Assembly (NCBI GenBank): GCA_041485385.1
Contig: JBGPJM010000169.1
Span: 1-11,096, forward strand
DNA: 11,096 nucleotides
Direction of reading: 5' to 3'
Source of the DNA: JBGPJM01 sp041485385
Lineage (GTDB): Bacteria > Planctomycetota > Phycisphaerae > Phycisphaerales > UBA1924
This document shows, piece after piece, positions 5,004 to 11,096 of the stretch (positions are counted from its first letter, which is position 1; each line of letters begins with the position of its first letter). Made by a program: the position numbers and the translations under genes. The notes below the pieces were generated by a model. It worked only from the letters and a program-made list of their open reading frames with translations. It was not told the DNA's origin and searched no databases.

Positions 5004-6593
5004 ATGGGTAACAATATTGGGATGGATCGGGCGAGTAGTGATCAAAGTAGGGACGGAGCGATCCCGGATGGTGCGCTCGCCTTACTCGACCTTGTCTCTT
5101 GCGGGCTGGTCTGGGTGGACGAGCGGTGGAGCATCGCGGCAACGAACCAGGGCGCGACCGGCCTGCTTGGACCGGGTGACGCGATCGGGCGTGCGCTAGC
5201 GGATATCCTCGAAGGCGGCGTGGAGACCGTGCGGGGGCTGGCGGCGAGTGTAGGTGCGGGCGACCCGGCGGCTGCCCGCGGGGTGATGATCAGGGGGAGC
5301 GGGAAGACCGTGGACATCTTCGTCCAGCGTGTGCCGGCGGGAATGCCGAGCGCCGCCGGTTCTCTGCTCGTGACGATGGTGGACGCGGCGGCACGGGCGG
5401 CGCTGGAGACTGAGGTCGGTCGGTTGCGTGATCGCCTGACCGATTCGGAGCGTGCCCGCGCGAAGCTCTCCACGATCCAGGCTGAGCTTGTCGAGGCGGG
5501 CATGGCCGGGGGCGGGCCGGTGGTGATGATCGGGTCGTCGGGCTCGCTCGAGCGCGTCCGTGCCCAGGTGGCGCGCGTGGCGCCGACGGACACGACGGTG
5601 CTGATCCAGGGCGAGACCGGCTCGGGAAAGGAGCTGGTCGCGAGGCTCATCCACGCCGAATCGGCCCGGTCGCGCCGGGCGTTCGTCGCCGTGAACTGCG
5701 CGGCGCTCCCCGAATCGCTGATTGAGTCGGAGCTCTTCGGGCACGAGCGCGGGGCGTTCACAGGGGCCGATCGACGACGGCTGGGAAAGTTCGAGCTGGC
5801 CGACAACGGGACGCTCTTCCTGGATGAGATCGCCGAGCTCCCCCTCGCCGCGCAGGCGAAACTGCTCCGCGTGCTGCAAGGGGGGACGTTCGAGCGGGTC
5901 GGCGGGGCGGAGACGGTCAAGGTCGATTCGCGCGTGGTGGCGGCGACGCACCGGGATCTGGCCCGCCGGGTTGAGCGGGGACTCTTCCGCGAGGACTTGT
6001 TCTACCGGCTCAACGTCTTCCGCATCGAGGTGCCGCCGCTGAGGGATCGCCCCGAGGATCTGCGCGCCCTGGTTGAGCACCTGCACGGCGAGGTGGCGCG
6101 GCGGCTGGCCCGCCCCGTGCTGCCGATCAGCGAGCGTTCGATGCGCCGCGTCATGGCGTACCGGTGGCCCGGCAACATCCGCGAGCTGGCCAACGCCATC
6201 GAGCGTGCGACGCTGCTGGCGGACGGGCCGGAGCTGGAGATCGAGCTCCCCGAATCGCCCGTGTCGATGTCGGGCGGCGCGCCCATCGACGGCGCAGGGC
6301 CCGGCGGGCATGGTCGGCCGACCGGGCGGGGAGCCGCCCCGACAGCGCAGACGCGCGACATCCTCCTGGACCTCACACTCGAGCAGCTCCAGAGGCTGCA
6401 GATCATGCACGCGCTGGAGACCACCGGGTACCGGGTCTTCGGGCCGGCGGGCGCGGCGGAGCGGCTCGAAATCAATCCCAACACGCTCCTCTCCCGGATG
6501 GACAAGTTCGGCATCCCACGCCCGCGGGCGATGCGGGGCGCGGGGGGCCATGCACCGGGGGACCGGGGCTCCGGCGGCGGCGTACGACCGTGA
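5004..6593 (+). CDS. Sigma-54-dependent transcriptional activator (bacterial enhancer-binding protein)
   Basis: A 529-residue activator that remodels sigma-54 RNA polymerase by ATP hydrolysis. Order of parts: an N-terminal PAS-like sensor domain (about 22-125; ALLDLVSCGLVWVDERWSIAATN resembles a PAS start), a charged probable coiled coil (about 128-165), and a complete AAA+ domain (about 173-405). The AAA+ domain has Walker A GETGSGKE (203-210), sigma-54 contact loop GAFTGA (250-255), Walker B LFLDEI (271-276), arginine-finger segment FREDLFYRLNVF (328-339) and WPGNIREL (388-395). A glycine/proline-rich linker (about 420-450) leads to a Fis-type helix-turn-helix (about 476-505; GAAERLEINPNTLLSRMDKFGI), then a disordered tail. 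There is no phospho-receiver domain, so the input is probably a ligand or redox cue through the PAS part. The start is ATG 5004; an in-frame ATG at 5022 is an alternative. A sigma-54 promoter faces away from this gene 105 bp upstream and is its likely target. Confidence 0.93.
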   Translation: MGNNIGMDRASSDQSRDGAIPDGALALLDLVSCGLVWVDERWSIAATNQGATGLLGPGDAIGRALADILEGGVETVRGLAASVGAGDPAAARGVMIRGSGKTVDIFVQRVPAGMPSAAGSLLVTMVDAAARAALETEVGRLRDRLTDSERARAKLSTIQAELVEAGMAGGGPVVMIGSSGSLERVRAQVARVAPTDTTVLIQGETGSGKELVARLIHAESARSRRAFVAVNCAALPESLIESELFGHERGAFTGADRRRLGKFELADNGTLFLDEIAELPLAAQAKLLRVLQGGTFERVGGAETVKVDSRVVAATHRDLARRVERGLFREDLFYRLNVFRIEVPPLRDRPEDLRALVEHLHGEVARRLARPVLPISERSMRRVMAYRWPGNIRELANAIERATLLADGPELEIELPESPVSMSGGAPIDGAGPGGHGRPTGRGAAPTAQTRDILLDLTLEQLQRLQIMHALETTGYRVFGPAGAAERLEINPNTLLSRMDKFGIPRPRAMRGAGGHAPGDRGSGGGVRP

Positions 6594-6638
6594 GCCTGCC
6601 CCATCCCCGCGGGCCGAGAGAGGGGTTTGGTCTCCCGC

Positions 6639-6668
6639 TTGGCAGCCGGAGGCCGAACCGGCTATATT
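6639..6668 (+). promoter_or_regulatory. Sigma-70-type promoter of acpP
   Basis: TTGGCA (6639-6644, 5 of 6 to TTGACA), 18 bp, TATATT (6663-6668, 5 of 6 to TATAAT). The TATATT is the only AT-rich patch between the activator stop (6593) and acpP. Transcription would start near 6675, giving a leader of about 55 nt. This separates acpP expression from the activator gene. Confidence 0.6.
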
Positions 6669-6718
6669 TCGCATCCGGCGACCGGTCCGAGCAGGCGGGC
6701 GGGCCGGGGAGATCCAAC

Positions 6719-6723
6719 GGAGG
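6719..6723 (+). promoter_or_regulatory. Ribosome binding site that sets the GTG start of acpP
   Basis: GGAGG lies 7 nt before GTG 6731. It supports the GTG start, giving a normal-length acyl carrier protein rather than the long upstream extension of the same frame. Confidence 0.75.
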
Positions 6724-6730
6724 CTGCAAC

Positions 6731-6979
6731 GTGACGGAACAAGAGATCGAAGCCAAGGTGATCGAGATCGTGGCGACGCAGATGGGGGCGGACAAGGCTC
6801 AGATCACGCGTGACACGAGCTTCGTGGATGACCTGAACGCCGACAGCCTCGACACGGTGGAGCTCGTGATGGAGTTCGAAGACGAGTTCGAGACCTCGAT
6901 CCCTGACGAGCAGGCCGAGAAGATCAAGACGGTCGGCCAGGCGATCGACTTCATCAAACAAGCGCAGGGGGCGGAGTGA
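6731..6979 (+). CDS. acpP: Acyl carrier protein
   Basis: An 82-residue, highly acidic four-helix carrier that holds growing fatty acyl chains on a 4'-phosphopantetheine arm during type II fatty-acid synthesis in the cytoplasm. The attachment site is Ser39 in NADSLDTVELVMEFE, the family signature (DSL followed by an acidic helix II). The N-terminal helix EIEAKVIEIVATQMG and the C-terminal VGQAIDFIKQAQ match the family from end to end. Start GTG at 6731 is chosen by its GGAGG and by the family length. It is followed after 126 bp by fabF, the usual acpP-fabF order. Two GC-rich hairpins lie just after its stop, which could set different levels for the two genes. Confidence 0.97.
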   Translation: MTEQEIEAKVIEIVATQMGADKAQITRDTSFVDDLNADSLDTVELVMEFEDEFETSIPDEQAEKIKTVGQAIDFIKQAQGAE

Positions 6980-6982
6980 ACC

Positions 6983-7012
6983 CGCGGGCGGCCCGCGCCG
7001 CCCGATCGGCGG
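6983..7012 (+). other. Two tandem GC hairpins between acpP and fabF
   Basis: CGCGG/CCGCG (within 6983-6997, extendable to 7 bp with a one-base centre) is followed at once by CCGCC/GGCGG (6998-7002 with 7008-7012, loop CGATC). No T tract follows, so this is not a standard intrinsic terminator. It may act as a 3' stabiliser of acpP mRNA or a partial stop before fabF. In such GC-rich sequence, chance hairpins are common. Confidence 0.35.
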
Positions 7013-7105
7013 GGGAAAGGGACAGGGCGGGAGGGCGCGACAGCGGCGACGGGAGGTTGCCCGCGCGGGGCTGGCGCGGTGCTGATTCGATGAGACGATC
7101 GTCCC

Positions 7106-8392
7106 ATGTCTGAAACCCGTTCAAGTGGTCCGCGCGTGGTGATCACCGGTCTGGGCGCCGTGACCAACCTCGGGCTCGACGCGCGCTCCACCTGGGAGGG
7201 GATGCGCGAGGGGCGCAGCGGCATCAGCCGCCTCGCGGGCGAGGAGTTCGAGGCCTACGGTGACAAGTGGACGGTCCGCATCGCCGGCCAGGTGAGGAAC
7301 TGGGATCCCACCAAGTGGATCGAGGCGCGGGAAGTCAAGCGCCTCGACCGGTTCTGCCTGCTCGGCGTGTACGCCGCGGCGGAAGCGGTGCAGCACTCGG
7401 GGATCGACTTCTCGAAGGAGGACGCGGACCGCTGCGGCGTCGTCATCGGGTCCGGGGTGGGCGGGATCCAGACGATCGAGGACGGCGTGGGCATCATGCA
7501 CAAGCGGGGCCCGGACCGCCTGAGCCCGTTCACGGTGCCGCGTCTCATGGTGAACGCGGCGACGGGGAACCTGAGCATCCGCTACGGGCTCAAGGGGCCG
7601 TCGTCGGCGCACGCCACGGCGTGCGCCAGTTCCGGGCACGCCATCGGCGATGCGCTCTACACGCTCCGGCGCGGGCGGGCCGATTGCATGCTCGTCGGCG
7701 GCGCGGAGGCGGCGGTCTCGCCCCTGTGCGTCGGCGCCTTCATGACCATGCGTGCCCTCAGCACCCGCAACGACGAGCCCGAGAAGGCCAGCCGCCCCTT
7801 CGACAAGGACCGCGACGGCTTCGTGCTGGCCGAGGGCGCGGCGGCGGCCGTGCTGGAGACCGAGGAGCACGCCAGGCGCCGCGGCGCGGACATCCTCGCC
7901 GAGCTCGTCGGCTACGGCAACAGCTCCGACGCGGCCCATATCACTGCACCCGACGCCGATGGCGGCGGCGCGGCACGGTCGATGAGCTGGGCGCTGCGGG
8001 ACTCGGGCCTCACGCCGCAGCAGATCGACTATGTGAACGCGCACGGCACAAGCACCCCCCTGGGCGACGCGGCCGAGGTGCAGGCGGTGAAGACCATCTT
8101 CGGCGACCACGCGAGCAAGTCGCGCGGCGGCAGGCTGATGATGAGCTCGACCAAGTCGATGCACGGGCACACGCTGGGCGCCTCGGGCGCGGTCGAGCTG
8201 GTCGCCTGCGTGCACGCGGTCAAGGACGGCGTCGCCCCGCCGACCATCAACCTGGACAACCCCGATGAGGGGTTCGACCTGGATTTTGTGCCCCACACGG
8301 CCCGCGAGCGACCGATCCGTTACGCCATGAACAACACGTTCGGTTTCGGCGGTCACAACGTGACGCTGGTGGTGGGGCGGTACACGCGGTAG
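7106..8392 (+). CDS. fabF: Beta-ketoacyl-ACP synthase II
   Basis: A 428-residue condensing enzyme that adds malonyl-ACP units to acyl-ACP in fatty-acid elongation. The N-terminus RVVITGLGAVTNLGLDARSTWEGMREGRSGI is typical. The active-site triad is complete: Cys173 in HATACASSGHAIGDA, His313 in NAHGTSTPLGD and His355 in STKSMHGHTLGASG. The C-terminal NNTFGFGGHNVTLVV loop is also standard. The motif reads CASSGHA where CATGAHA is commoner, which is within normal variation. Length fits the family (about 410-430). It follows acpP in the same direction after 126 bp and probably shares its transcript, since no separate promoter is obvious. There is no clear Shine-Dalgarno sequence before the ATG. 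Confidence 0.96.
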   Translation: MSETRSSGPRVVITGLGAVTNLGLDARSTWEGMREGRSGISRLAGEEFEAYGDKWTVRIAGQVRNWDPTKWIEAREVKRLDRFCLLGVYAAAEAVQHSGIDFSKEDADRCGVVIGSGVGGIQTIEDGVGIMHKRGPDRLSPFTVPRLMVNAATGNLSIRYGLKGPSSAHATACASSGHAIGDALYTLRRGRADCMLVGGAEAAVSPLCVGAFMTMRALSTRNDEPEKASRPFDKDRDGFVLAEGAAAAVLETEEHARRRGADILAELVGYGNSSDAAHITAPDADGGGAARSMSWALRDSGLTPQQIDYVNAHGTSTPLGDAAEVQAVKTIFGDHASKSRGGRLMMSSTKSMHGHTLGASGAVELVACVHAVKDGVAPPTINLDNPDEGFDLDFVPHTARERPIRYAMNNTFGFGGHNVTLVVGRYTR

Positions 8393-8508
8393 GGCCGGGG
8401 TCCCGTGACGATCGTGGGCCGTGGTCGGCTGGTGCGGCGTCCGCGCAAGAAGTGCGTAATCGCGGAAGGGGGTTCAGCACCGCCCGACCAAGAGCCGATA
8501 AGAGGGGC

Positions 8509-8844
8509 ATGCAGTCGGACCTTGGCGCCATCATGAGTCTCGAGGTCCCGCTGATCGTGGTGCTGGGCGAGCGCCGCCTGCGGTTGTCCGAGGTTGTCGC
8601 ACTGGTGCCGGGCGCCATTATCGAGCTTCCGAAGGGCGCCGAGGAGGAGCTCGAGCTCCTGGTGAACAACAAGGCGATCGGCACGGGGGTGGCGGTCAAG
8701 GTCGGCGAGAACTTCGGGATCCGGATCACCTACGTGGGGAACCTCAAGCTGCGGATCGCGGCGCTGGGCGCCGGCGGGCGGACGGAGGGGGCGGGGACCC
8801 CGACGGACGCCGAGGCCGCCGCGATGCTGGCGGGGCAGGTGTGA
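8509..8844 (+). CDS. fliN: FliN-type SpoA-domain protein (flagellar motor switch)
   Basis: A 111-residue protein made of one SpoA (FliMN_C) domain with a short tail. The core MSLEVPLIVVLGERRLRLSEV, then LVPGAIIELPKGAEEELELLVNNKAIGTGVAVKVGENFGIRITYV, matches the FliN/YscQ C-terminal domain residue for residue in layout, including the 'VNNKxIGxG-V-V-xxFGIRIT' ending. It would form the lower C-ring of the flagellar switch with FliM and FliG. The N-terminal region that usually precedes SpoA in FliN is almost absent (about 10 residues). A 30-residue Gly/Ala/Thr-rich tail follows the domain. ATG 8509 with GAGG just upstream is preferred; a GTG at 8452 would add 19 basic residues of no family look. 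No other flagellar or secretion gene is in the window, so a role in a secretion sorting platform cannot be excluded. Confidence 0.82.
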   Translation: MQSDLGAIMSLEVPLIVVLGERRLRLSEVVALVPGAIIELPKGAEEELELLVNNKAIGTGVAVKVGENFGIRITYVGNLKLRIAALGAGGRTEGAGTPTDAEAAAMLAGQV

Positions 8845-8972
8845 ACGAACGCGGTTCAGCGATAGAGTTCGAAGCGATGAACAGGCGGCAGGTCTTCTCA
8901 GGGCAGTCATCCATTGCTTGCTTGCTTTGAGCTTTGTCGCTTCGGTTGCCCGCTGTCCAAGGATCCGCTTCG

Positions 8973-10958
8973 ATGCCACGCGACATCCCGGTCGGCAACG
9001 GCGACCTGCTGATCAACTTCGATGAGCTCTACCGGGTGCGGGACGTGTTCTACCCCTGCGTCGGCCGGTACAACCACACCGGGGGCCATGTGCAGCGGTT
9101 CGGCGTGTGGGCCGACGACACGCTCTCGTGGGTGCACGAACCGGGGTGGACGCGCGATCTGCGGTACAGGCCCGGCACGCTTGTCACCGAGGTCCGCCTC
9201 GTGCACGAGAAGCTCGGCCTCGAGCTGCTCTGCAACGACGCCGTCGACTTCCACGAGCCGGTGTACCTGCGCCGCTGCCTGGTGCGCGACCTCGCCGGGC
9301 GGGCACGCCAGGTGCGCCTCTTTTTCCACTTCGACCTCTCGATCAACGAGTCGCCGGTTGGCGACACCTCCGACTACGACCCCGACACGCGCGGCGTCGT
9401 CTTCTACAAGGAGAGCTCCTACTTCCTGGTCAACGGCTGCACCGAGAACAGCGTCGGCGTCGATCAATGGTCGATCGGCACCAAGCGCATGGGCGGGGCC
9501 GAGGGCACCTGGCGCGACGCCGAGGACGGGCGGCTGGGGATGAACGCCATCAGCCAGGGGAGCGTCGACGCCACCATCGGCTTCGATCTCAAGCTCGAGC
9601 CCAAGGGCGAGCAGATGGTCACGTCGTGGCTGGCGTGCGGCGACTCCTACGACAACGTGCGACGGCTCCACCGCATCGTCTGGGACCGCGGGCCGGAGAA
9701 GATGCTCTCCCGCACCGAGGCCTACTGGCGACTGTGGGCGCACAAGGAGCTCATCGACCTCTCCCCGCTCCCCGAGAGCGTGCGATGGCTCTTCTACCGC
9801 AGCCAGCTCATCCTGCGGACACAGGTGGACAACCGCGGGGCCATCCTCGCGGCCACCGACAGCGACGTGGCGCACTACGCCGGCGACCACTACGCCTACT
9901 GCTGGCCCCGCGACGGGGCGCTGGTGGCCCAGGCCCTCATCCTGGCCGGGCAGAGCGAGCTGTCCAGGAGCTTCTTCAAATACTGCGCCCAAGTGATCCA
10001 CAAGAGCGGCTACTTTCTGCACAAGTACACCCCCGCCGGCCACCTGGCCTCGAGCTGGCACCCCTGGCTGATGGAGGGCAAGCCCGTGCTGCCGATCCAG
10101 CAGGATGAGACGGCCCTTGTGCTCTGGGCCCTCCGCGAGCACTTCGAGACCTTCCACGACGTCGAGTTCATCAAGCCGCTGTACAACACGCTCGTCGCCC
10201 AGCCCGCCACCTGGATGCTCGAGCACCGCGACCACAACGGTCTCCCCAAGCCCTCCTGGGACCTCTGGGAGGAGCGCCGCGGGGTGCACACCTTCACCGT
10301 CGCCGCGACCATCGGCGGCCTCCGCGCGGCCTCCAAGTTCGCCACCGACTTCGGCGACACCGACCGGGCCGCGACGCTCGAGGAGGCCGCCGAGCGCATG
10401 AAGGATGCGCTGCTCACACATCTCTGGAACCCGGACCAGAGCCGCTTCGCCCGCATGGCCACCCCGACGGACAACGGCTACCGGCTGGACATGACCCGCG
10501 ACTCGGCGAACTACGCCCTCTTCGCCTTCGGCGCCTTCCGCGCGGGGAACCCCATGGTTATGTCGGAGATGAAATCGCTGCACGATCGGCTGTGGGTGAA
10601 GACGCCGGTGGGGGGGTGCGCCCGGTACGAGCGAGACTATTTCCACCAGGTCGAGAAGGACAAGATCGACCAGGTGCCGGGGAACCCGTGGGTCATCTGC
10701 ACCCTCTGGCACGCCCAGCACGCCATCGCCCGGGCCAAGACGCCCGAGGAGCTGCGCGAGGCGTTGCCGCTCCTGGAGTGGGCGGCCGGCAAGGCCCGCC
10801 CCTCCGGCGTCCTGGCCGAGCAGTACCACCCGTACACGGGCGAGACGATCAGTGTGAGCCCGCTCACCTGGAGCCACGCGACCGTCGTGACGACGGTGGT
10901 CCAGTACGTGCGGAAGCTGGAAGAACTGCGACGCGGACGGCCCGCGACGGACGACTGA
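8973..10958 (+). CDS. Glycoside hydrolase family 15 protein (glucoamylase-like)
   Basis: A 661-residue cytoplasmic enzyme without signal peptide, of the bacterial/archaeal GH15 type that removes glucose from the non-reducing end of alpha-glucans (glucoamylase, glucodextranase and relatives). The N-terminal half (about 1-240) is a beta-sandwich-like domain; the C-terminal half (about 265-650) is the (alpha/alpha)6 barrel. Barrel marks: HYAYCWPRDGALVAQAL (307-322), QQDETALVLWALREHFE (376-392), PSWDLWEERRGVHTFT (427-442) with the likely general acid Glu433 or Glu434, and VLAEQYHPYTGE (613-624) with the likely general base Glu616, followed by SPLTWSHATVV. ATG 8973 is preferred, with AAGGA 9 nt upstream and the family-like start MPRDIPVGNGDLLINFD; the frame extends back to a TTG at 8934. 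Substrate is not certain: storage glycogen or imported oligosaccharides fit a cytoplasmic enzyme. A transposase fragment begins 12 bp after its stop. Confidence 0.92.
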   Translation: MPRDIPVGNGDLLINFDELYRVRDVFYPCVGRYNHTGGHVQRFGVWADDTLSWVHEPGWTRDLRYRPGTLVTEVRLVHEKLGLELLCNDAVDFHEPVYLRRCLVRDLAGRARQVRLFFHFDLSINESPVGDTSDYDPDTRGVVFYKESSYFLVNGCTENSVGVDQWSIGTKRMGGAEGTWRDAEDGRLGMNAISQGSVDATIGFDLKLEPKGEQMVTSWLACGDSYDNVRRLHRIVWDRGPEKMLSRTEAYWRLWAHKELIDLSPLPESVRWLFYRSQLILRTQVDNRGAILAATDSDVAHYAGDHYAYCWPRDGALVAQALILAGQSELSRSFFKYCAQVIHKSGYFLHKYTPAGHLASSWHPWLMEGKPVLPIQQDETALVLWALREHFETFHDVEFIKPLYNTLVAQPATWMLEHRDHNGLPKPSWDLWEERRGVHTFTVAATIGGLRAASKFATDFGDTDRAATLEEAAERMKDALLTHLWNPDQSRFARMATPTDNGYRLDMTRDSANYALFAFGAFRAGNPMVMSEMKSLHDRLWVKTPVGGCARYERDYFHQVEKDKIDQVPGNPWVICTLWHAQHAIARAKTPEELREALPLLEWAAGKARPSGVLAEQYHPYTGETISVSPLTWSHATVVTTVVQYVRKLEELRRGRPATDD

Positions 10959-10970
10959 TACGGCCTCCAA

Positions 10971-11096
10971 CTAGTTCGTGCGTTCCAACCAAGCGGTGCG
11001 GCAGATGGATTTGAGGCGATCGGCGTCGAGGCGTCCGCAGCTCTCGTCGATCGCAGCCTCGATGTGGGCGCGGTCGTCGTAGGCGCGGTTGCTCAG
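10971..11096 (-). CDS. C-terminal end of a probable IS630-family transposase, partial
   Basis: Reading leftward from the window edge, 41 codons end at TAG (10973-10971): LSNRAYDDRAHIEAAID, then RLKSICRTAWLERTN. The SNR-x-[YF]-[DES]-x-x-x-x-I start and the S-[IL]-C/T-x-x-x-W ending match the C-terminal tail of IS630/Tc1-type DDE transposases ('SNRVYD...AW..L....I.SI...DW'). The catalytic D, D and E residues would lie outside the window. The stop is 12 bp from the GH15 stop, so the element's end must lie in those few bases or the element is truncated. Identity rests on about 41 residues. Confidence 0.6.
   Translation of the reverse strand: MSNRAYDDRAHIEAAIDESCGRLDADRLKSICRTAWLERTN

Noticed and set aside
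6629..6642. Second sigma-54-like promoter before acpP
   Set aside because: It has GG-N10-GG rather than GG-N10-GC and lacks the CAC of the -24 box; the TTGGCA-18-TATATT pair explains the region better.
8877..8930. 17-codon frame (MNRRQVFSGQ...) before the GH15 gene as a leader peptide
   Set aside because: No ribosome site, no attenuator hairpins after it, and part of it is a simple TTGC repeat.
8907..10970. Minus-strand open frame of 687 codons opposite the GH15 gene
   Set aside because: It mirrors the GH15 gene through codon bias; the translation is Val/Gly/Ala/Arg-rich with no domain, whereas the plus strand has full GH15 motifs.

Overview
The window is GC-rich DNA with mostly compact genes. 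It looks chromosomal and bacterial. The gene mix is a lone FliN-type SpoA protein, a cytoplasmic GH15 enzyme, an acpP-fabF pair, a GAFTGA-type sigma-54 activator, and several starts without a Shine-Dalgarno sequence. That mix suggests a Planctomycetota relative, perhaps Phycisphaerae. This assignment is an inference from gene content and style, with no marker gene to settle it.

Left part, minus strand (1-2717): a leftward gene group. It starts with a class-I glutamine amidotransferase (PabA/TrpG type), coupled by an ATGA overlap to a three-helix membrane protein of unknown role. A small unrecognised beta-rich protein follows, then the N-terminal part of a secreted protein with a fungalysin/thermolysin-propeptide look that runs off the left edge.

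2718-3290: a non-coding stretch holding two direct-repeat arrays. One has a 10-bp period (TGGCMAYCTA-like) and overlaps the amidotransferase start region. The other has six 13-bp copies of TTGGCGGYCTTAG whose variable base alternates T,C,T,C,T,C, at mostly 20-22 bp spacing. The two arrays appear to share one 12-base core, TGGCRRYCTWWG.

3291-4482: a small metal-binding cupin (+) faces a DUF1444/YtpQ-like protein (-) across 4 bp.

4483-5003: no convincing protein gene, but an ordered set of signals. On the minus strand there is a near-consensus sigma-54 promoter (4884-4899), about 200 nt without a convincing coding frame, and a strong intrinsic terminator (4671-4726). This stretch lies back to back with the gene for a sigma-54 activator (5004-6593). 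Two CARCAGTT repeats 22 bp apart sit where an upstream activator site would be expected. The layout resembles luxO-qrr1 of Vibrio and is the most interesting candidate here: a sigma-54-dependent small RNA next to its probable activator.

Right part, plus strand (5004-10958): the sigma-54 activator, then acpP behind a good sigma-70-type promoter, fabF (fatty-acid elongation), a stand-alone FliN-type protein, and a GH15 glucoamylase-like enzyme. The right edge (10971-11096, -) holds the C-terminal end of a probable IS630-family transposase only 12 bp from the GH15 stop.
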